A stretch of DNA of 64,000 nt from Vibrio bathopelagicus (GTDB lineage: Bacteria > Pseudomonadota > Gammaproteobacteria > Enterobacterales > Vibrionaceae): contig NZ_CP062501.1 in NCBI RefSeq assembly GCF_014879975.1, forward strand, positions 1,736,001-1,800,000. The letters are read 5' to 3'. Under the pieces are notes generated by a model, which was not told the DNA's origin, did no database searches, and was given only the letters and a program-made list of their open reading frames with translations. Shown piece after piece: positions 1-10,452 of the stretch; the first letter of the stretch is position 1, and each line of letters starts with the position of its first letter. Position numbers and translations under genes: made by a program.

Positions 1-965
1 TCATGACGATTGGGAAGTACACGCGTTACTAAATCACGTTTTGCTTGCTCTAGATCTAACCCATTTAGGCCTTCTGGTGCAAAGTAACTCATCATCTCGA
101 CCGCCGCTAACCATAGCTTATCGTGCTCGCTGCCCAATGGATTTTGCACCATCACCTGCTGCATAACTTGCAGTGCTTTATCTTTGGTGGCTTTATCTGG
201 GCTTGCCAGCAAACGACCAGTTTCACGCACTGCGTTATAAACAAGGAAGCTCGCATCAGTATCTAAAGCCCACGTATTATCACGAGCGAATGCCGCTAGC
301 GTATCGATATGTTGAGTATGACTGGCCATGTAATCGTAGAAGTCATCTCGGGCTGCATGTCCTGCCATTGCCCGGAACAGATTATTTAGCCCGTCGACCC
401 ATTGTGAGTCTTGCGCCGTTTCTTGATTAAAGTGTCTAAGTGCCGCAAGTTGCGCATCCATAGTGAGTGGAAGTTGCTTAACGTTATCGACCATCAACGT
501 CAGACTTTTCATTGCCCCGACTTGTTCTCGTCCTTGGTCCTGCGCATTAGGGGTCGCTAGAAAAGCATTGGTAGATTGAGCAAATCGCTGGCTTAACGCC
601 TCAGAGAAATCCTGTGTTTGCGCGTTATAGCGAACGTAATAAGCAGCGCGAACAAACTCACCAAGGTTTTCAAGTTTACGTGCTTGTTCGGCTTCACCTC
701 GATAACGGGCTATTTCTAAGTTCAGCGCCACTTGAATACGGCTTAGGCTCGCTTCGCTATAGATATTATCTAGTGAATTATCCGATGCAGAGAACCAAGA
801 ACTGTAGCAACGGTTGCCTGCCGAAGAGACAGCGAGTGCAAGATCGGACGCCTGTTGTAGATCAAGCACCTCACACTGATTTTGAGCAAAAGAGAAACTG
901 GACACACTGGCAAGCATACAAGCGAGCGCCAAACGATGACGTGGAAATAAACGGGTATGAGACAT
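1..965 (-). CDS. Collagenase-type M9 metalloprotease, N-terminal part (3' end outside window)
   Basis: The frame is open from the ATG at 965 to the left edge, so only about the first 321 residues are present. A signal peptide is visible (basic start [11 protein letters not shown], then a hydrophobic stretch ending SFSFAQ), so the protein is exported. The mature part begins with a Cys ([10 protein letters not shown]) and has a second Cys about 30 residues on (NRCYSSWFS). This spacing and the helical region after it resemble the M9N activator domain of Vibrio microbial collagenases. The HEXXH catalytic domain would lie beyond the edge, so catalytic competence cannot be judged. The family cleaves collagen or gelatin outside the cell. 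The family call comes from the N-terminal domain only. Confidence 0.72.
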   Translation of the reverse strand, partial: MSHTRLFPRHRLALACMLASVSSFSFAQNQCEVLDLQQASDLALAVSSAGNRCYSSWFSASDNSLDNIYSEASLSRIQVALNLEIARYRGEAEQARKLENLGEFVRAAYYVRYNAQTQDFSEALSQRFAQSTNAFLATPNAQDQGREQVGAMKSLTLMVDNVKQLPLTMDAQLAALRHFNQETAQDSQWVDGLNNLFRAMAGHAARDDFYDYMASHTQHIDTLAAFARDNTWALDTDASFLVYNAVRETGRLLASPDKATKDKALQVMQQVMVQNPLGSEHDKLWLAAVEMMSYFAPEGLNGLDLEQAKRDLVTRVLPNRH

Positions 966-1383
966 ACAACACTCATTAGTTAATTATATATTTTGGCTCG
1001 CCGTTATATTCCTTACAGTTAGCAAGGTGAATGCAGTTGCGTATGATTTATGAGCTTGGTTCAGAAAATAGATATTTTACGTTAATTTATAAACTCAAAG
1101 GCTTATTCTCAGATTGAATAAATAAAACTCAATTCATGAGCAAAGCATATAAGTGATTGAGAGTACTCTAATTTAGGGATTCATTAATTAATTCGTACAT
1201 GGCTAACCCATATTGTTAAGGGTAAGCACAAGTAGTAAACTTGAGCTCGATTATGCAACTTGTTTTTAAAAACAATAGACACTATTAGAGTTACGATTGT
1301 TCACCAAAGTAACTTTATATCAAATGCTTACTATAAATCCGTGTCGAGTTGACTGGTGCAAATCAAATAAAAATAATTATATA
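966..1383. other. Divergent intergenic region, protease / luxM
   Basis: This AT-rich stretch must hold the promoters of the leftward protease gene and of rightward luxM. I see no credible ORF, RNA gene or terminator in it. The half-sites ATTGA and TCAAT near 1115-1134 resemble a LuxR/HapR-type operator but are spaced 11 bp instead of 8, so I do not call a site. Confidence 0.5.
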
Positions 1384-1398
1384 AACCTAGGCTAGGTT
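1384..1398 (+). promoter_or_regulatory. Inverted repeat and predicted Qrr sRNA pairing site in the luxM leader
   Basis: AACCTAG, one base, then CTAGGTT form a perfect 7-bp inverted repeat ending 6 bases before the luxM ATG (1405). It covers the only weak Shine-Dalgarno-like purines (AGG, 1394-1396). GGCTAGGT at 1390-1397 is an exact complement of ACCUAGCC, part of the conserved pairing region of Vibrio Qrr small RNAs as I remember it. Qrr RNAs are known to repress luxMN in V. harveyi. The site is seen directly; the pairing is inferred. Confidence 0.6.
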
Positions 1399-1404
1399 CA
1401 CACC

Positions 1405-2640
1405 ATGAAATTAACGTCGTCTTTAGACTCACTGTTGGCTAGCAGTCTGTCTATCGAAAAGAAACAACAAGCACTGATCGAGCTTGTGATCAGCTCTTAT
1501 CAGCCACAAGAACGTACCGCTCTTTTCCAAACCGTCACAGACTATCGTAGACGACTATTGGCATCGTTCTTCCCAGAACATCAATACAAAAGCCTCTCCG
1601 TTTTATTTGAATTGATGGACTATCGCGATCTTATTCAACGCTATCCAAGTACCTTATCGACAGAGATGGCATTGTTAGAAGCAGCCGCAGGCCAGTGTTA
1701 CATGCATTGGTTAGACTTTTGGTGCGAATGTGAAATTGCTGCCATCAAAGCAAAATCACAGCTGGACGTAAGTGCGCCCTCTCACACTGAACTCCCTATC
1801 AAAGATAGTGCTTACTATGGTGCAATCATTGAACAGATTGAAGATGATCTGCTTATGGTGCAAACGCCCTGTCATCCTCAAGGAATGCCAATCAGTGATG
1901 CCATCGCTTTAAGTAACCTTGAAGTGTTCATCAAGGGTGAGAAATGGTTTGAAATGCTGCCTTTACTGTACCTTTCACAAACTGGTAAGCACTTTATTCT
2001 ACTCAAACACCCAACTGATGAAGCCTTTCCTACTCTGGTATCTTCGGCGCTGATTCAAGGTTGGTCAAAGAATGAAACGTGGTTAAGCTATGCGCCACCG
2101 TTCAGTAATGAGCAATGGCAATACTGTTTGCCCGAGCATGGTTACGATGAACTCGCTGAGTTGCAGCTTTTCACGCCATCGACACTGTCAAAATGTTACT
2201 CTCTCCCAGAATTCGATAATCAATTCCAGTTACAATTGTCCGATACACAAGCCATCTGTGAAGTGTTGCGCTTAACAGTCAGCGGTAACACCCAACAAAA
2301 ACTCTACTTCCTCTATCTTGCTCAAAAAGAGCTGATGAGCGTATTACATCAAGTTGGATATAAGATCGGCTTCACTATTATCGAGCAACCTTTCATGCTT
2401 CAGTTTTATCAAGCCGTTGACCCTAAAGCATATTTCCACTCTGGATATTGCGAGCTAAATGATGATGACACCACCATTTATCGTGGATTCTGGAATTTTG
2501 AATTGATGGCCAAGGTATTCAACGACACCGATTTTCGCTGCTACAAACGTGCAGTGCGTGAGATCAGAAATTTAAGTTCAGCAGAAAAAGCAAGCTCGGT
2601 AGACAACCCAAGTTCAGTAAAAAAGGATGAACATGTTTGA
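1405..2640 (+). CDS. luxM: LuxM/AinS-type acyl-homoserine lactone synthase
   Basis: This cytosolic enzyme of the LuxM/AinS family makes an acyl-homoserine lactone from S-adenosylmethionine and an acyl donor; it is unrelated in sequence to LuxI. The 411 residues are close to the roughly 400 usual for the family, with no signal peptide or membrane segment. The identification rests on length and on direct coupling to luxN: its TGA at 2638-2640 overlaps the luxN start. In V. harveyi the product is a 3-hydroxy-C4 lactone, and in V. fischeri AinS makes a C8 lactone; the sequence alone does not tell which applies here. The ATG at 1405 has only a weak ribosome site, and it sits beside the inverted repeat at 1384-1398, so translation is probably regulated. 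Confidence 0.92.
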   Translation: MKLTSSLDSLLASSLSIEKKQQALIELVISSYQPQERTALFQTVTDYRRRLLASFFPEHQYKSLSVLFELMDYRDLIQRYPSTLSTEMALLEAAAGQCYMHWLDFWCECEIAAIKAKSQLDVSAPSHTELPIKDSAYYGAIIEQIEDDLLMVQTPCHPQGMPISDAIALSNLEVFIKGEKWFEMLPLLYLSQTGKHFILLKHPTDEAFPTLVSSALIQGWSKNETWLSYAPPFSNEQWQYCLPEHGYDELAELQLFTPSTLSKCYSLPEFDNQFQLQLSDTQAICEVLRLTVSGNTQQKLYFLYLAQKELMSVLHQVGYKIGFTIIEQPFMLQFYQAVDPKAYFHSGYCELNDDDTTIYRGFWNFELMAKVFNDTDFRCYKRAVREIRNLSSAEKASSVDNPSSVKKDEHV

Positions 2641-5260
2641 TTTCGGCCTAGAGGCAATAGTCTACGCCAAAGCAATAACACTGTTGGCAACGGTGGCCAT
2701 CGTCGTGATGTGGTTACTCTACTATTGCTACCGCCTTAAACTCAAAAATGAAGCGATCGCGGGCACACACCATGTCGCGTACATCGCCTACTCGGCCTGT
2801 ATTGTTGCGTGGATCAGCAGTAATGCTTACTTCCATACCGACTTACTGCCAGAACTTGGGGCTTCAACTGCTGTGTTGGCTGCGAAATTTGCCAACCTTG
2901 CCTCTTTCTTTGCGTTCGCCTTTGCTTATTACTTCTCGTGTCAGCTCGCCGCAGAACAACGCAACGGTAAAGTGCATGTATGGCAACAAGCGATTTTCGT
3001 CACCCTAACTGTCTACTCTTTCTTTATTAATTTAAGCCCAGGATTAACCGTTGAAGACGTTATCATTGTAGGCCCAAGTCAATTCATCATTGAGTTCGGG
3101 CCACACACATCGTACTTCTTCATTGGCATGATTAGCTTTGTTGTTCTGACTCTCGTCAATCTAGTCGCCATGCGTGCCAACAGCAGTAAGCTAACACTCA
3201 CCAAAACCAGCTACATGATTGCGGGTATCTTGGTGTTCATGCTCTCGACGGCAACAATTCACCTTGGTATGACTTTCTTCTTGCGTGATTTCTCACTCAC
3301 TTGGCTACCACCCGCCCTGTCTATTAGTGAGATGTTATTCGTCGGCTATGCCCTGTTGACCTCTCGTTTCTACAGCGTGAAATACCTTGCGTACATGAGC
3401 CTCAATGCTCTATTGGTGTGTGCTATTTTGGTGATACCTTTCGGCGCAATTTTTATCCCGCTGACTGACGACAACCAATGGTTAATCGCAATCCCCATCT
3501 GTGCACTTATTGGTGTGACTTGGCACGTACTCTACAAACGAGTGAGCCGCTACGCCTCTTTCTTTGTCTACGGAAACAAGAAAACACCTGTCCAACAAAT
3601 CCTTGCGTTGGAAGAAGATTTCAAGCTATCAATTGATGATGCAATGCGTCGTTTAGGTAGCCTACTGCAAATCCCAGAAGACAAACTTCGCCTCGTTAAC
3701 AGCAACTACAACGAAACCTTCTACGAAGATTATCTTTCGACCAACAAGTCTGTTTTGGTGTTCGACGAACTGTCTGAAGAGTTAGATTACACCGCGCCAG
3801 CGAAAAGCTCGATCAAGGCGCTGTATGAAAAGATGAGTTCGAACAATACCGCCTTGGTGATGCCTTTGTTTGGTCAGGGTAAGTCCGTTACGCACTTGTT
3901 GGTGTCATCACACAAGAGCAACGACCAGATGTTCTCTAACGAAGAGATCTCTGCGCTGCAAACCTTGTTAACTCGTGTACAAAGCACCATCGAAGCAGAT
4001 CGACGCATACGCCAGAGCCGTGCACTGGCTAACTCTATCGCCCATGAAATGCGTAACCCGCTTGCTCAAGTACAATTGCACTTTGAAATCTTGAAGCTGC
4101 ATATTGATAACCAAGCGCCAGCGAAACAGATCCTAATTGATATTGAGAACGGCCAAGCTGCGATTCAACGTGGTCGACAGTTGATTGATATCATCTTACG
4201 AGAAGTCAGTGACAGCTCACCCGAGCATGGGCCAATCACCATGACCTCAATCCACAAGGCCGTGGATCAAGCCGTCAGCCACTATGGTTTTGAGAATGAG
4301 AAGATCATTGAGCGAATTCGTTTACCACAACACGCTGATTTCGTGGCAAAGCTGAATGAGACCTTATTCAACTTCGTTATTTTCAACCTAATACGTAATG
4401 CGATCTACTACTTTGATTCGTATCCAGATAGCCAAATCGAGATCAGTACTAAGGACGGTTCTTATGAGAATGTACTCATTTTCAGAGATACGGGGCCAGG
4501 TATTGATGAAGCCATTGCTCACAAGATCTTCGATGACTTCTTCTCTTACCAAAAAAGCGGCGGTAGTGGTTTAGGTTTGGGCTATTGCCAACGTGTAATG
4601 CGTTCATTTGGCGGGCGAGTTGAATGTCAATCTAAGCTTGGTGAGTTTACTGAATTCCACCTGTACTTCCCTGTTGTGCCGAATGCGCCGAAAGCAGATG
4701 CTCTGCGTACGCCTTATTTCAACGATTGGAAGCACAGCCAACCGACAGAAGAAAAAGCCGATGCTGAGGTACAGCCAGAGAAGCAAACACCAAGTGCTGA
4801 TAAAGATCCTGAGCCTGAAACTGAACAGACGCAAACAGCAAACCCACCTGTATCAAATCATCTCGCACCCACCGTGCTCATCGTTGATGACAAAGAGGTG
4901 CAACGTACTCTTGTTCAGATGTACTTGAGTCGACTCGGCGTTAACAGCCTGCAAGCAAAGAACGGTGAGAATGCGGTTGAGCTGTTTAGAACGCACCAAG
5001 TCGATTTGATCTTGATGGACGTGCAAATGCCAGTCATGAACGGCTTTGACGCAAGCCAGATCATCAAAGCGCGATCGCCTAATACACCGATCATTGCTTT
5101 GTCTGGTGAATCAGGACAACGTGAGCTAGACATGATCAGCAAACTGATGGATGGCCGCCTAGAGAAACCTACCTCATTGGATGCGCTGCAACTCGTTCTT
5201 GATAACTGGTTGAAGACAGAAACCACACCCAACGCTTCTAAAGAAGCTGAAAGTGAATAA
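2633..5260 (+). CDS. luxN: LuxN hybrid sensor kinase, autoinducer receptor
   Basis: LuxN is the inner-membrane receptor for the LuxM signal. It phosphorylates LuxU, and through it LuxO, at low cell density, and acts as a phosphatase when signal is bound. Residues 1-300 are rich in membrane helices (nine in the family). The HisKA motif [10 protein letters not shown] places the phospho-His exactly at residue 471, as in V. harveyi. The ATPase domain has DTGPGI and [11 protein letters not shown]-terminal receiver carries LILMDVQMP with Asp796. The receiver Asp is about 25 residues later than in V. harveyi (771) because the linker at about 690-750 is longer and acidic/Gln-rich. I chose ATG 2633 (MFDF) over ATG 2627 because AAGGA at 2623-2627 is then 5 bases upstream. 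It overlaps luxM by 8 bases, implying coupled translation. Confidence 0.97.
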   Translation: MFDFGLEAIVYAKAITLLATVAIVVMWLLYYCYRLKLKNEAIAGTHHVAYIAYSACIVAWISSNAYFHTDLLPELGASTAVLAAKFANLASFFAFAFAYYFSCQLAAEQRNGKVHVWQQAIFVTLTVYSFFINLSPGLTVEDVIIVGPSQFIIEFGPHTSYFFIGMISFVVLTLVNLVAMRANSSKLTLTKTSYMIAGILVFMLSTATIHLGMTFFLRDFSLTWLPPALSISEMLFVGYALLTSRFYSVKYLAYMSLNALLVCAILVIPFGAIFIPLTDDNQWLIAIPICALIGVTWHVLYKRVSRYASFFVYGNKKTPVQQILALEEDFKLSIDDAMRRLGSLLQIPEDKLRLVNSNYNETFYEDYLSTNKSVLVFDELSEELDYTAPAKSSIKALYEKMSSNNTALVMPLFGQGKSVTHLLVSSHKSNDQMFSNEEISALQTLLTRVQSTIEADRRIRQSRALANSIAHEMRNPLAQVQLHFEILKLHIDNQAPAKQILIDIENGQAAIQRGRQLIDIILREVSDSSPEHGPITMTSIHKAVDQAVSHYGFENEKIIERIRLPQHADFVAKLNETLFNFVIFNLIRNAIYYFDSYPDSQIEISTKDGSYENVLIFRDTGPGIDEAIAHKIFDDFFSYQKSGGSGLGLGYCQRVMRSFGGRVECQSKLGEFTEFHLYFPVVPNAPKADALRTPYFNDWKHSQPTEEKADAEVQPEKQTPSADKDPEPETEQTQTANPPVSNHLAPTVLIVDDKEVQRTLVQMYLSRLGVNSLQAKNGENAVELFRTHQVDLILMDVQMPVMNGFDASQIIKARSPNTPIIALSGESGQRELDMISKLMDGRLEKPTSLDALQLVLDNWLKTETTPNASKEAESE

Positions 5261-5305
5261 TGGGTAGCTAATTGTGATGGCTAACAAGCACATCAACGGT
5301 TGATC

Positions 5306-5343
5306 AAAAAGCCCCTCAAGAGGTTATCTTGAGGGGATTTTTT
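5306..5343. terminator. Bidirectional terminator between luxN and the serine hydrolase gene
   Basis: A perfect 10-bp stem (CCCCTCAAGA, 5312-5321, with TCTTGAGGGG, 5327-5336) is followed by six T on the plus strand and preceded by five A. It can therefore serve luxN and the converging gene. Confidence 0.9.
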
Positions 5344-5361
5344 GTATTCAGCAACCTACTG

Positions 5362-6663
5362 CTAGAGCGACTTAGCTAATGACTCAAAAGCTTCCACTCT
5401 CGCTTTTGATTCTTCACGCGCTGCATTCGAAGCGCTCTCTGCTGAAGAGAACGTAGCGATGACGATATTCTTGTCTTGGTTGATATACAAGAACTGACCA
5501 AACACCCCTCGATACGTTGCAATATTTTTGTCTGAGTCGTGCACCCAAAGGAAGTTTTTGTAACCCTCTAAGTGCGAATCAAAGACTTGAGCCTCAGTAT
5601 CTTTGTAGACACTGTTCATCATGTGTCGATTTTCTTCTGGCGTAATATTAAAGCTATCTTTGACCCACTTTTCAGAGAAGACTTGTTGACCGTTGTATTC
5701 GCCATTATTGACCATCGCTAACCCAACACGTGCAAAATCTCTTAGCGTAGTATTGAAACCGCCTGTTGCGACTGGATTGTAGTTCATGTCTGTCATGAAG
5801 AACGCATCATGCTCTGTACCAAGTTTGTTCCAGATGTTATCTGCAATAAATTGGTCAAGCGTTTGACCTGACACACGAGCGATAACCCATCCAATGACAT
5901 CTACATTCGGACTATGGTACTCAAACTTATCGTTCACCTCTAAGTTGTCGTTCTGTTCAAACATCGCAGAGAAGCTCAACAAATCACGAGGCTTATCTGT
6001 CTTTGTTGGATCGAGTGCCAATAAGTCATACGCTGGAATAAAACCTAGGCGGCGAAAGTACTCGAAATGTACATCACCCGGAGCCATGTTTACATAGTCT
6101 TCACTGTAATCAATCGCAGAGCTCATGTTCAACAAGGTACGCAAAGTCTGCTCACCAAAATGCGTTCCTTTAAGCTCTTCGATGTATATGCTGACCCTTT
6201 TATCAACATCAACCTTACCTTGCTCAACCAATAAACCTAAAGCCTGACCAACCAGAGATTTTGTACTTGAAGCCCACAGATGGTGATCTCTTGCTGTGAA
6301 GTCACCAAAGTACTCTTCATGCAGTACCTTTCCGTCTTGAATAATAATGTATCCATCGGTGTGGTCATTAATCATGGCATCACGAAATGTCAGTTCTTCT
6401 CCAGCATAAGTAAATTTGTGCTGAGCGACATCAGCATTTAACGCTTGTGGGATCTCATTGATCGCACCATCTCGAGAAACCATAACCGTTGGATGAATGC
6501 CAATGTTCTGGAAGGCCCATTTATTGAACGGTGCATGGGTCCAGTTCTCCAATGTGACTTGCTCATTCGCTTTGGCTGGCACTGTCGACATAGGTTTAAT
6601 ATCCGCCATAGCGGTTGTCGAAAATAAACCCGCAGTAACCAATGAAATAATCGACTTTCTCAT
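5362..6663 (-). CDS. Exported serine hydrolase, beta-lactamase / 6-aminohexanoate-dimer hydrolase family
   Basis: The 433-residue protein has a signal peptide (residues 1-20, ending TTAMA) and is probably periplasmic. The fold family is that of class C beta-lactamases and related esterases and amidases. The nucleophile motif S132-S-T-K135 (SxxK) is intact. YSEDY near 186-190 and YHSPN at 249-253 correspond to conserved Tyr regions in NylB-like enzymes; the latter sits where the YxN motif of the superfamily is expected. Family members hydrolyse small amides or esters, so the substrate cannot be predicted and resistance should not be assumed. The gene is divergent from the LysR regulator at 6768, which is the usual position of a dedicated controller. 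Confidence 0.85.
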   Translation of the reverse strand: MRKSIISLVTAGLFSTTAMADIKPMSTVPAKANEQVTLENWTHAPFNKWAFQNIGIHPTVMVSRDGAINEIPQALNADVAQHKFTYAGEELTFRDAMINDHTDGYIIIQDGKVLHEEYFGDFTARDHHLWASSTKSLVGQALGLLVEQGKVDVDKRVSIYIEELKGTHFGEQTLRTLLNMSSAIDYSEDYVNMAPGDVHFEYFRRLGFIPAYDLLALDPTKTDKPRDLLSFSAMFEQNDNLEVNDKFEYHSPNVDVIGWVIARVSGQTLDQFIADNIWNKLGTEHDAFFMTDMNYNPVATGGFNTTLRDFARVGLAMVNNGEYNGQQVFSEKWVKDSFNITPEENRHMMNSVYKDTEAQVFDSHLEGYKNFLWVHDSDKNIATYRGVFGQFLYINQDKNIVIATFSSAESASNAAREESKARVEAFESLAKSL

Positions 6664-6767
6664 CTGAAATCTCCGTTAACAATCTTGTGTGTACGGATGT
6701 AGATTACTTTGCTAGGTTCAAACATATAAATCCATAATGTACGCTCAAACAGTACGAAGGTGATGAG

Positions 6768-7679
6768 ATGATGATTTCGAATGAACAGGTTGCATGCTTC
6801 ACCAGTGTCTATGAGCTTCAAAGCTACAGCGCTGCTAGCAAAAGGTTGAATAAGGCTCGATCTACGGTGCGAGAGAGGATCAACGCATTGGAGGATTTGA
6901 TGGGAATGGAACTGTTTTCTATCGAAGGAAAAAAGGCGATTGCAACGGACATTGCTCATCGTCTGTATCCAAGAGCACGGTTACTGGCGAGACAATCGCT
7001 AGAGTTCGAGAACATAGCCTTATCTGCTTACAAGGGTGAGCTCAACAATATAACTGTCTACCACGATAGTTCGATCCCTTGCCAACTCTTGCTTAGCATT
7101 GAGTCTGAGATCAAGTCTCTTCATCCTCACATCCTTATCAACTGGTTGCAACGAGACAGAAACCACTGTTTACAGCAGATAGAAGACGGAGATGCACTGT
7201 TTGCTATCATGCCCGGTATGGGTAACTTACATCCAAGTGCGGGGATCGGAAATATTAACCTCGGATCTTTTCAGTTGAGCCTCTTTACTTCCGTTCACTC
7301 TAGCATTCCAAACCGAACGATTTCGATCGCTGAACTGGCAACCTTTCGTCAATTAATCACTGAGAATGACGTTACAAACGAGCTCAGGCACACCAAGATC
7401 AGTAGCGAATTTGAAGTGGTCACGTCACAAAGTCTGCTCATTGAAAAGTTAAAAAAAGATGGATGGATAGTGTGTCCTCGGGAGAACCTAGCCCAATACA
7501 TAAAAAGTGGTGAGGTACGTGAAATTGAGCTCCAAGAAGCGCCAAATTTGATTCAACAAGATTGCATTATGTTTTACAACTTATCGTCTAAAGCTTCCAA
7601 GCAAGAATCTCAAATCATCGAAGTGGCCGCTAAGGTGATTAAGAATCAAGTACTCCGAAAAGAGCAGTCATTCAGATAA
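6768..7679 (+). CDS. LysR-family transcriptional regulator
   Basis: The 303 residues are the typical LysR length. An N-terminal winged helix-turn-helix (about residues 5-62, with YSAASKRLNKARSTVRERI as the recognition region) is followed by a substrate-binding domain from about 90. It is transcribed away from the serine hydrolase gene across a 104-base gap, so I infer it controls that gene and itself. Two ATGs (6768 and 6771) follow AAGGTGATGAG and the choice makes no practical difference. The inducer is unknown, and no clear T-N11-A box stood out in the short intergenic region. Confidence 0.9.
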   Translation: MMISNEQVACFTSVYELQSYSAASKRLNKARSTVRERINALEDLMGMELFSIEGKKAIATDIAHRLYPRARLLARQSLEFENIALSAYKGELNNITVYHDSSIPCQLLLSIESEIKSLHPHILINWLQRDRNHCLQQIEDGDALFAIMPGMGNLHPSAGIGNINLGSFQLSLFTSVHSSIPNRTISIAELATFRQLITENDVTNELRHTKISSEFEVVTSQSLLIEKLKKDGWIVCPRENLAQYIKSGEVREIELQEAPNLIQQDCIMFYNLSSKASKQESQIIEVAAKVIKNQVLRKEQSFR

Positions 7680-8095
7680 AATGGCGATATCGGCATCAAT
7701 ACTGAGGCAAAGATGCGTTCTTACCTACACAGCTTATTGTCCATAGTGAAGCAAAAGAATGTGTTGCTCTCTTACTCGGTTCTACTCGCCAATTTGCTTT
7801 CAGATCAATGTTCCTCTTCATGTTTTACTTAATTAAATAGCTAAGTTAGCCATCGATAGAATTAGTCTAAAAGTGAACGAACGGAATCTGCAATATCTGG
7901 GTTTTGGCAATGACCACAACAAAGTATATGGATGGGATGGATGATTTGAAGAGGAATGAATCTGTAACCGATTAGGAATAAATAGCCCGAGTATTCTCTA
8001 AAACAGATATTTCAGGTATTTGGCAACAATCCCATGATTTAAAAGGCTAAACGGTATATACATAATAATGTGTTATTAAAAATACCGAAATTATC
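7680..8095. other. Intergenic region without recognisable feature
   Basis: The 416 bases between the LysR gene and the MFS gene are AT-rich with scattered stops in all frames. I found no convincing gene, terminator or repeat. The promoter of the MFS gene presumably lies in the right half. Confidence 0.5.
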
Positions 8096-9427
8096 ATGAC
8101 GCTCAAAGAAATCCTTAAAATTCCCAATGTCCGCTACTTCCTAATGTTTCGAAGCAGTTACTTTGCGCGTTTTTATTACCCTATTTTCACCCTACTCTAT
8201 TTAGATTACGGCTTAACCCTTTCTCAGTTTGCCATGCTCAACGTGGTTTGGGCGGCGACCATCGTGCTTGCAGAAGTACCATCAGGTGCGTTCGCCGATA
8301 CCTTGGGGCGTAAAAAGCTTGTGGTGCTGTCTTCGATAGTGATGTTCATTGAGATCGCCATGATCGCTCTTGTGCCTACTGGAGATGCCAATCTAGTCTT
8401 CATTGTGTTTCTGGTTAACCGAATATTAAGTGGCTTAGCGATGGCACTGGCTAGCGGCGCCGACGAGGCATTGGCTTACGACACCTTGAAAGAGCAAGGT
8501 AATGAAGAGTTATGGCCGCGAGTGTTACAAATCCAGCTTCGTGTCGCCTCTACTGTGGGTATTTTTGTCACCTTGATTGGTGCAGCGATGTACGATGTGA
8601 ATTTTATGGCGAACATCTTTCATGCTCTCGGATTCGCAGAGCCAGAAAGCACCAAAGACCTGATGCGAGTCCCTGTGTTCGCCACCCTCTTGGTCGCGTT
8701 ACTCGCCATTTATGCCGCGATAAACATGCACGAAGAAAAGAAGGTGATGCCAAGCGATCAGGGCAAATTAGCAACGACCATCGCCAGCCTCAAATTAACG
8801 GCTGACGCAGGTAAGTGGGTACTTGCTACGCCTTACGTGCTGTTCATCTTGCTCTATTACAGCCTGTTCGAACATACCTCGCGCATGTTCCTAACCATGA
8901 ACAGCCAATACTATCTCGCCATCGATATTCCTATTATCTACTTCGGTTTTATTGGCGCGGGGATCAGTTTGCTTAAAATCATATTGGCGGGGCAAAGCCG
9001 TAGATTGGCAGAAAGCATCGAGCCTAAAACCTTTATTGTGGTGATGGGGTTAGCGAGCATAGCGACCTATTATTGGATCAGTTTAGGTTGGTCGATCTAT
9101 GGCGTAATACCTGCGTTAGTACTGATCTTTATCATCATGACGATGAACATATTCATTAGCTACCATCTCAACAAAAAGACGGAATCACACAACCGAGCCA
9201 CCGTTCTCAGCTTCAAAGGCCTGATGTTTAACCTTGGGTATGGCTTGATCGGTATTTTGTATGCCTACTACTATAAGTTGGTGTCTCAGGGTTACACCAC
9301 GCAAGAGATAGAACAAAACCTCGATTTCTTGGCTTCACTGTCTTCGTTCTTCTACTACTTCACCTTATTGTTCGTTTCGATCAGTGCGTTGTTCTATTTC
9401 AAAAACAAGAAGGAGCCTATCTTTTGA
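8096..9427 (+). CDS. Major facilitator superfamily transporter
   Basis: The 443-residue membrane protein has about 12 hydrophobic segments. The loop after the second segment, GAFADTLGRKKLVV (about residues 63-76), is the MFS signature G-x-x-x-D-x-x-G-R-K/R-K, which marks a secondary transporter driven by proton or ion gradient. The two six-helix halves are separated by a hydrophilic loop at about 205-240 rich in Lys and Glu. The C-terminus is short and charged (FKNKKEPIF). There is no partner gene or nearby regulator, so the substrate is open; drug or metabolite export is possible. The ATG at 8096 lacks an obvious Shine-Dalgarno sequence, but no better start precedes the first helix. Confidence 0.88.
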   Translation: MTLKEILKIPNVRYFLMFRSSYFARFYYPIFTLLYLDYGLTLSQFAMLNVVWAATIVLAEVPSGAFADTLGRKKLVVLSSIVMFIEIAMIALVPTGDANLVFIVFLVNRILSGLAMALASGADEALAYDTLKEQGNEELWPRVLQIQLRVASTVGIFVTLIGAAMYDVNFMANIFHALGFAEPESTKDLMRVPVFATLLVALLAIYAAINMHEEKKVMPSDQGKLATTIASLKLTADAGKWVLATPYVLFILLYYSLFEHTSRMFLTMNSQYYLAIDIPIIYFGFIGAGISLLKIILAGQSRRLAESIEPKTFIVVMGLASIATYYWISLGWSIYGVIPALVLIFIIMTMNIFISYHLNKKTESHNRATVLSFKGLMFNLGYGLIGILYAYYYKLVSQGYTTQEIEQNLDFLASLSSFFYYFTLLFVSISALFYFKNKKEPIF

Positions 9428-9570
9428 AACAAGCATCGATCTTTTGAAGAACGTACTGATACCAAATAGAGAGTAAAAGTGAGCCTCTGGCTATAAATAG
9501 ACCATGTCGCTTCTTATCACGTAATTTTTTGTTAAGATAATCATAAAATTACATAACACATGGAAGTATC

Positions 9571-10452
9571 ATGTCTTTTAGTTGGATAGCCTTTACTCTT
9601 CTCGCAGCCTTCAGCCAATCTTGGCGCAATGCATTTCAAAGTAAACTAGCGGGTACAATGAGTGTGGCTGGCGTGACGTTAGCTCGCTTTATTTGGGCTG
9701 GCCCAATCGCGCTTATTTATCTCTATTCGCTGTACCAATGGCAGCCAGTCTCCGCACCTAATTTTTCCGGTGAGTTTGTTTTCTACATTGTTGCTGCTGC
9801 GATTATGCAGATCCTCGCGACGGGCTTGATGGTAATGCTATTTAAGCTAGAGAACTATGCGATAGGTGCCGGACTCGCCAAATGTGAAGCTCCAGTTTCA
9901 GCTGTACTGTCCGTGTTGTTTTTTGGCACCGCTCTGACTATTACGGGTTGGATTGGTGTACTTATTGGTACCTTGGGTGTGTTGATCATGAGCAGCTCTT
10001 CCGGCTGGCGAAGCCTCTCTCCCAAAGTCTTTCTCTTAGGCATGGCGTGCAGCACCGCCTTTGCTTTAACGTCTCTTTGGGTTAGAGAAGCTAGCCTGAG
10101 CATTGGCCTTCCCTTCCCTCATAGCGCTGCTTGGGTTCTATTTCTGGTAATTACCCTTCAGACGTTCATTATCTGCACTTACCTCTTCTTCAAAGAACGC
10201 GACACGTTACGCCAGATATTCAAGAAGTCGAGATTGGTGGTGATGACAAGCCTAGCTAGTGTGATTGGTTCTCTTGGCTGGTTTAGCGCGATGTCTCTTC
10301 AAGCCGTGCCATATGTGAAAACATTAGGCCAAATCGAAGTAGTCTTTATGGTATTGATCTCTTACTTCTGGTTAGGACAAAGTATTGCTCGCAAAGACAT
10401 TCTTGCGCTGATCTTACTTTCTATAGCAGCGGTCTTAGTAATGTGGCAGTAA
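9571..10452 (+). CDS. EamA/DMT-family transporter
   Basis: The 293-residue protein has ten predicted membrane helices arranged as two five-helix EamA repeats, typical of drug/metabolite transporters of the inner membrane. The second repeat begins near residue 150 and carries the usual C-terminal pattern of a penultimate helix with GQSIARKDILALILLSIAAVLV. The start ATG follows GGAAGTATC at a good distance. The gene stands alone between two intergenic gaps, and the substrate is unknown. A second, only distantly similar EamA protein is at 22954. Confidence 0.88.
   Translation: MSFSWIAFTLLAAFSQSWRNAFQSKLAGTMSVAGVTLARFIWAGPIALIYLYSLYQWQPVSAPNFSGEFVFYIVAAAIMQILATGLMVMLFKLENYAIGAGLAKCEAPVSAVLSVLFFGTALTITGWIGVLIGTLGVLIMSSSSGWRSLSPKVFLLGMACSTAFALTSLWVREASLSIGLPFPHSAAWVLFLVITLQTFIICTYLFFKERDTLRQIFKKSRLVVMTSLASVIGSLGWFSAMSLQAVPYVKTLGQIEVVFMVLISYFWLGQSIARKDILALILLSIAAVLVMWQ

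Noticed and set aside
173..979. Plus-strand ORFs of 85 and 121 codons and a minus ORF at 770-976
   Set aside because: They lie in other frames of the long protease reading frame (1-965, minus), lack ribosome sites and have no domain pattern.
1110..1140. LuxR/HapR-like operator upstream of luxM
   Set aside because: The half-sites ATTGA and TCAAT are present but 11 bp apart instead of 8, so the match is not convincing.
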